Shown here: positions 61,968-64,000 of the stretch, one piece after another
Layout of the letters: every line of letters begins with the position of its first letter
Numbering within the stretch: position 1 is the first letter of the stretch
Assembly: GCF_004006235.1 (NCBI RefSeq)
Contig: NZ_CP034753.1
Coordinates: forward strand, 1,612,001-1,676,000
Origin: Agromyces sp. LHK192
GTDB taxonomy: Bacteria; Actinomycetota; Actinomycetes; Actinomycetales; Microbacteriaceae
Length of the DNA stretch: 64,000 nucleotides
Reading direction: 5' to 3'
The notes under the pieces: generated by a model
Seen by the model: the letters and a program-made list of their open reading frames with translations, nothing else
What the model was told of the DNA's origin: nothing
The model's database searches: none
Program-made: the position numbers and the translations under genes

Positions 61968-62594
61968 ATGACCAAGCGCATCATCGTCGTCTCGTCGGGC
62001 CTGTCCACGCCGAGCTCGACCCGGCAGCTCGCTGACCGCCTCGCGGGCGACGCCGTCGCCCAGCTTCGCGAGCGCGGCATCGAGGTCGAGGTGGAGTTCG
62101 TCGAACTCCGCGACCTCGCCCACGACATCGCGAACCAACTGCTGCTAGGCTTCGCGCCGCCGAAGCTGGAGGGGGTGCTCGAGCGGCTCACCACGGCCGA
62201 CGGCCTCATCGCCGTCACGCCCATCTTCACCACGAGCTACGCCGGGCTCTTCAAGAGCTTCATCGACGTGATCGACCCGCAGGCGCTCACCGACCTGCCG
62301 GTGCTCCTCGGGGCGACCGGCGGCACGCCGAGGCACTCGCTCGCGATCGACTACGCGATCCGTCCGCTGTTCACCTACCTGCACGCGATCCCGGTCACGA
62401 CGGGCGTGTTCGCCGCGACGAGCGACTGGGGCGGGAACGGCGACGGGGTGCGGTCGCTGCCCGAGCGCATCTTCCGGGGAGCTGCGGAGTTCGCCGAGCT
62501 CGTCGAACGCACCGACCGCTCGGAGCGCGTGATCGACCCGTTCGCCCTCGACCGGCCGGCGGGCCACCTCGTGGGCGGTCTCGCGGGGGAGTGA
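61968..62594 (+). CDS. CE1759-family NAD(P)H-dependent FMN reductase
   Basis: A 208-residue flavodoxin-fold reductase that supplies FMNH2 to the CE1758-type monooxygenase just upstream. The phosphate loop is VVSSGLSTPSSTRQLADRLA at the N-terminus, TPIFTTSYAGLFKSFID is the flavin-contact motif, and LGATGGTPRHSLAIDYAIRP near the middle is a group signature. A GAAGGAG ribosome site lies eight bases before the ATG. The pair forms a two-gene operon closed by two hairpins. Confidence 0.92.
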   Translation: MTKRIIVVSSGLSTPSSTRQLADRLAGDAVAQLRERGIEVEVEFVELRDLAHDIANQLLLGFAPPKLEGVLERLTTADGLIAVTPIFTTSYAGLFKSFIDVIDPQALTDLPVLLGATGGTPRHSLAIDYAIRPLFTYLHAIPVTTGVFAATSDWGGNGDGVRSLPERIFRGAAEFAELVERTDRSERVIDPFALDRPAGHLVGGLAGE

Positions 62595-62632
62595 CCGCGC
62601 CCGGCCGGGAGGCCGAGTCGGATGATTCGCGA

Positions 62633-62664
62633 GAGAGGCGCCCCGCACGAGCGGGGCGCCTCTC
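62633..62664. terminator. Strong terminator hairpin, 14-bp stem
   Basis: GAGAGGCGCCCCGC (62633-62646) and GCGGGGCGCCTCTC (62651-62664), loop acga. It lies between convergent genes and can end both transcripts. Confidence 0.7.
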
Positions 62665-62665
62665 G

Positions 62666-62689
62666 TCGAGTGAGGTGACCCTCACTCGA
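62666..62689. terminator. Second hairpin of the bidirectional terminator
   Basis: TCGAGTGAGG (62666-62675) and CCTCACTCGA (62680-62689) form a perfect 10-bp stem two bases after the first hairpin. It lies 18 bases beyond the stop of the leftward oxygenase gene. Confidence 0.6.
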
Positions 62690-62706
62690 CCAGGGTGAAT
62701 GCGGAT

Positions 62707-63939
62707 TCACATCGGGCGGTTCATGTCCGGCACCTCGATCGGCGTCGTCGACGGCGACTGCCAGCGGTTCAGGAACGCCATCGCCAGGCCCCGGATGAAC
62801 TTGTCGAACACCCAGAACGTGACCGGGAGCACCGGGATGAGCCCGTCGCGGAACTTGACGTAGATCGGCCAGCCCTCCTCGATGAGCGTCCGGGAGACCG
62901 GGTCGCGGAAGAGCCCCAGCCAGTCGCCGATCTGGTCGCCCAGCTGGTAGCGCACGAACTCGTTGAGGAACCCGCGCGTGACCCCGAGGTCGATCTGCGC
63001 CGTGAGGCCCAGCAGCACCTCGGCGAGGTCCTGTCCCTCCGGTGTCCACTGCATGATGGGGTCGAGCGTCTGGGCCGCCTGCGCGTGCGCCTGGTCCCAC
63101 GTGGCCGGGATGTATTCGTCGCGGACGCCCAGGTAGTGCAGCGCGACCTGCCACGAGTGGAGGAAGGCCTCCTCCTCGGCCGCCGACATCCGCACGCCCC
63201 ACTCCTTCATCTTCTTGTGCGCGAAGGTGCCGGTGCTGTGGAACGTGACGAGGATGTCGGCGTTCGAGATCGGGATCGTCTCGTCGTGTCCGGATGCCTG
63301 CCAGTGCGGCGACTGCGGCAGCAGATGGCGGACGGCGGCGTGGACGATGCGGGTCTTGTTCGAGGTCACCTTGAACTCGCCCGACCACTCGAACGCGTTG
63401 AGGTTCGAGAGGTCGTAGCCGAACGAGAAGGTTTTGGCCGCGCGGTCCTGCATGTCAGCGCCGCCCTTCGACCAGTACACGGAGCGCGCCTCGCGGGGGA
63501 TGACGGTCGACATGATGCCGCCGCCGATGCCGTAGATGAAGAACAGGAACATCTCGGCGCGGCGGTTGAACGCGGCGGCGCGGCGCAGCTTCGACATGTC
63601 GGCCCAGTCGGGCATCTTCACGTGCTCGGCGAACCAGCCCTTCAGCGGCGCCGGCAGTCCGCTCGGCACCGGCTGCCAGTTGTTGACCCAGTTCCGCATG
63701 GCGGTGTTGACCTGCGCGGTCTGGCCGCTGGTGATGACGTTCGCCATGATCTGGTCGATCTCGTCGTCCCAGACCCACTGCGGGTCGACACCCGATCCGC
63801 TGCCGATCACGGAGCCTGCCGGCGACCACGACCACGCGCGCGGTGCCGCCGAGGCGACGCCCGGGGCGGCTGCCGCCGCGCCGGTCAGGCCCAGCGCGGC
63901 GCCGAGCGTCAGGACGGTTCGTCGGTTCAATTCGGGCAC
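62707..63939 (-). CDS. Tat-exported MpaB/latex-clearing-protein-like oxygenase
   Basis: A 410-residue protein of the DUF2236/oxygenase MpaB family, which includes the latex clearing protein Lcp of Streptomyces (a haem b dioxygenase that cuts rubber). The N-terminus has a twin-arginine signal (NRRTVLTLGAALGLTGAAAA then APGVASA). KTRIVHAAVRHLLPQSPHW matches the haem-region Arg-x-x-His. GIGGGIMSTVIPREARSVYW and the length of 410 also fit Lcp. The GTG start has a GGTGG site four bases upstream. Its substrate, rubber or another polymer or lipid, is not shown. No other rubber gene lies in the window. Confidence 0.82.
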   Translation of the reverse strand: MPELNRRTVLTLGAALGLTGAAAAAPGVASAAPRAWSWSPAGSVIGSGSGVDPQWVWDDEIDQIMANVITSGQTAQVNTAMRNWVNNWQPVPSGLPAPLKGWFAEHVKMPDWADMSKLRRAAAFNRRAEMFLFFIYGIGGGIMSTVIPREARSVYWSKGGADMQDRAAKTFSFGYDLSNLNAFEWSGEFKVTSNKTRIVHAAVRHLLPQSPHWQASGHDETIPISNADILVTFHSTGTFAHKKMKEWGVRMSAAEEEAFLHSWQVALHYLGVRDEYIPATWDQAHAQAAQTLDPIMQWTPEGQDLAEVLLGLTAQIDLGVTRGFLNEFVRYQLGDQIGDWLGLFRDPVSRTLIEEGWPIYVKFRDGLIPVLPVTFWVFDKFIRGLAMAFLNRWQSPSTTPIEVPDMNRPM

Positions 63940-64000
63940 GAGGCCACCTGCTTTCCCGTAGGGCGGATGGCACTCCTCCAGTGGCGCGTCATCGAGCCCG

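Noticed and set aside
57006..62233. Two minus-strand open frames of about 900 codons each (57006-59702 and 59516-62233)
   Set aside because: Both lie opposite well-recognised genes (M28 peptidase, fructosamine-kinase-like protein, CE1758 monooxygenase) and show low-complexity Arg/Gly/Asp sequence.
60710..62594. Bioluminescence operon
   Set aside because: The luciferase-like gene belongs to the CE1758 group with a single FMN reductase; there are no LuxA/LuxB pair or LuxCDE genes.

Overview
The window reads as chromosomal DNA of a high-GC actinobacterium. Codon third positions are almost all G or C, start codons are often GTG or TTG, -10 boxes look like TANNNT with poor -35 boxes, and many genes seem to be leaderless. 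Several protein families (FdhD/YdeP, a short partner ALDH after deoC, CE1758/CE1759, DUF779, MEDS, emfourin) and the frequent GGATGC/GCATCC hexamers point to Microbacteriaceae, perhaps Agromyces-like. That placement is inference, because no 16S or other marker search could be run. I saw no rRNA, tRNA, CRISPR array, transposase, prophage or replication origin. The region looks like ordinary, densely packed chromosome with short accessory stretches.

Layout. 1-6466: end of an MFS permease, a ROK kinase, a SorC-type sugar-phosphate regulator, and an operon of deoC, a full aldehyde dehydrogenase, a half-length aldehyde dehydrogenase and a 79-residue protein. DeoC releases acetaldehyde, so the dehydrogenase plausibly oxidises it. 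6507-13630: an SDR/DUF2867 protein, a secreted glycerophosphodiesterase, a CsoR/RcnR-type metal regulator, a small acidic protein, an SNF2-type helicase, 6-phosphofructokinase and a Nudix hydrolase. 13722-19031: PiT phosphate transporter with a small membrane partner, an AzgA-like purine permease, a DUF4190 protein and aspartase. 19044-25757: a MarR regulator and divergent esterase sharing a palindromic operator, a FAH-family hydrolase, an Ada/AlkA-type DNA repair protein, a GlcD-type oxidase and a PrsW protease.

25828-29960: GAF regulator, acetaldehyde-type dehydrogenase and DUF779 protein (a known aldehyde module) with a phased repeat array at the promoter, then an FKBP isomerase. 30148-35468: a MEDS-domain sensor and a GAF-LuxR regulator, then a tightly overlapping operon of two Asp-nucleophile hydrolases, an unknown protein and a single-Cys redoxin. 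35562-43905: YhhN lysoplasmalogenase, emfourin-like protease inhibitor, fdhD and a YdeP-type molybdoenzyme, a protealysin-like M4 protease, a HAD-like protein and two CPBP-type membrane proteins. 43906-44283 has no gene but carries two FadR/GntR-like operator copies.

44284-47234: a leftward cluster (AraC-type regulator, hydrolase, DHFR-like reductase, cupin, DUF488). 47416-52945: rpsO, a duplicated DUF2207 membrane protein, a uracil-DNA-glycosylase-like protein, a secreted HNH nuclease and a CGNR regulator. 53061-64000: DMT transporter, LLM oxidoreductase, a membrane protein, thioredoxin, alpha/beta hydrolase, GT2, secreted M28 aminopeptidase, fructosamine-kinase-like protein, the CE1758/CE1759 flavin monooxygenase-reductase pair and a Tat-exported Lcp/MpaB-like oxygenase.

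The most interesting signals are: the 28-bp perfect palindrome covering the -10 box and start codon of the esterase gene; the protealysin gene and its likely inhibitor gene split apart by fdhD-fdhF; the half-ALDH that keeps the NAD-binding half and the C-terminal strand but has lost the catalytic domain; the four phased GCAAC repeats before the aldehyde dehydrogenase; the duplicated FadR-like operators with no gene; and a regular TANNNT-N6-start pattern that implies leaderless transcription of at least eleven genes.
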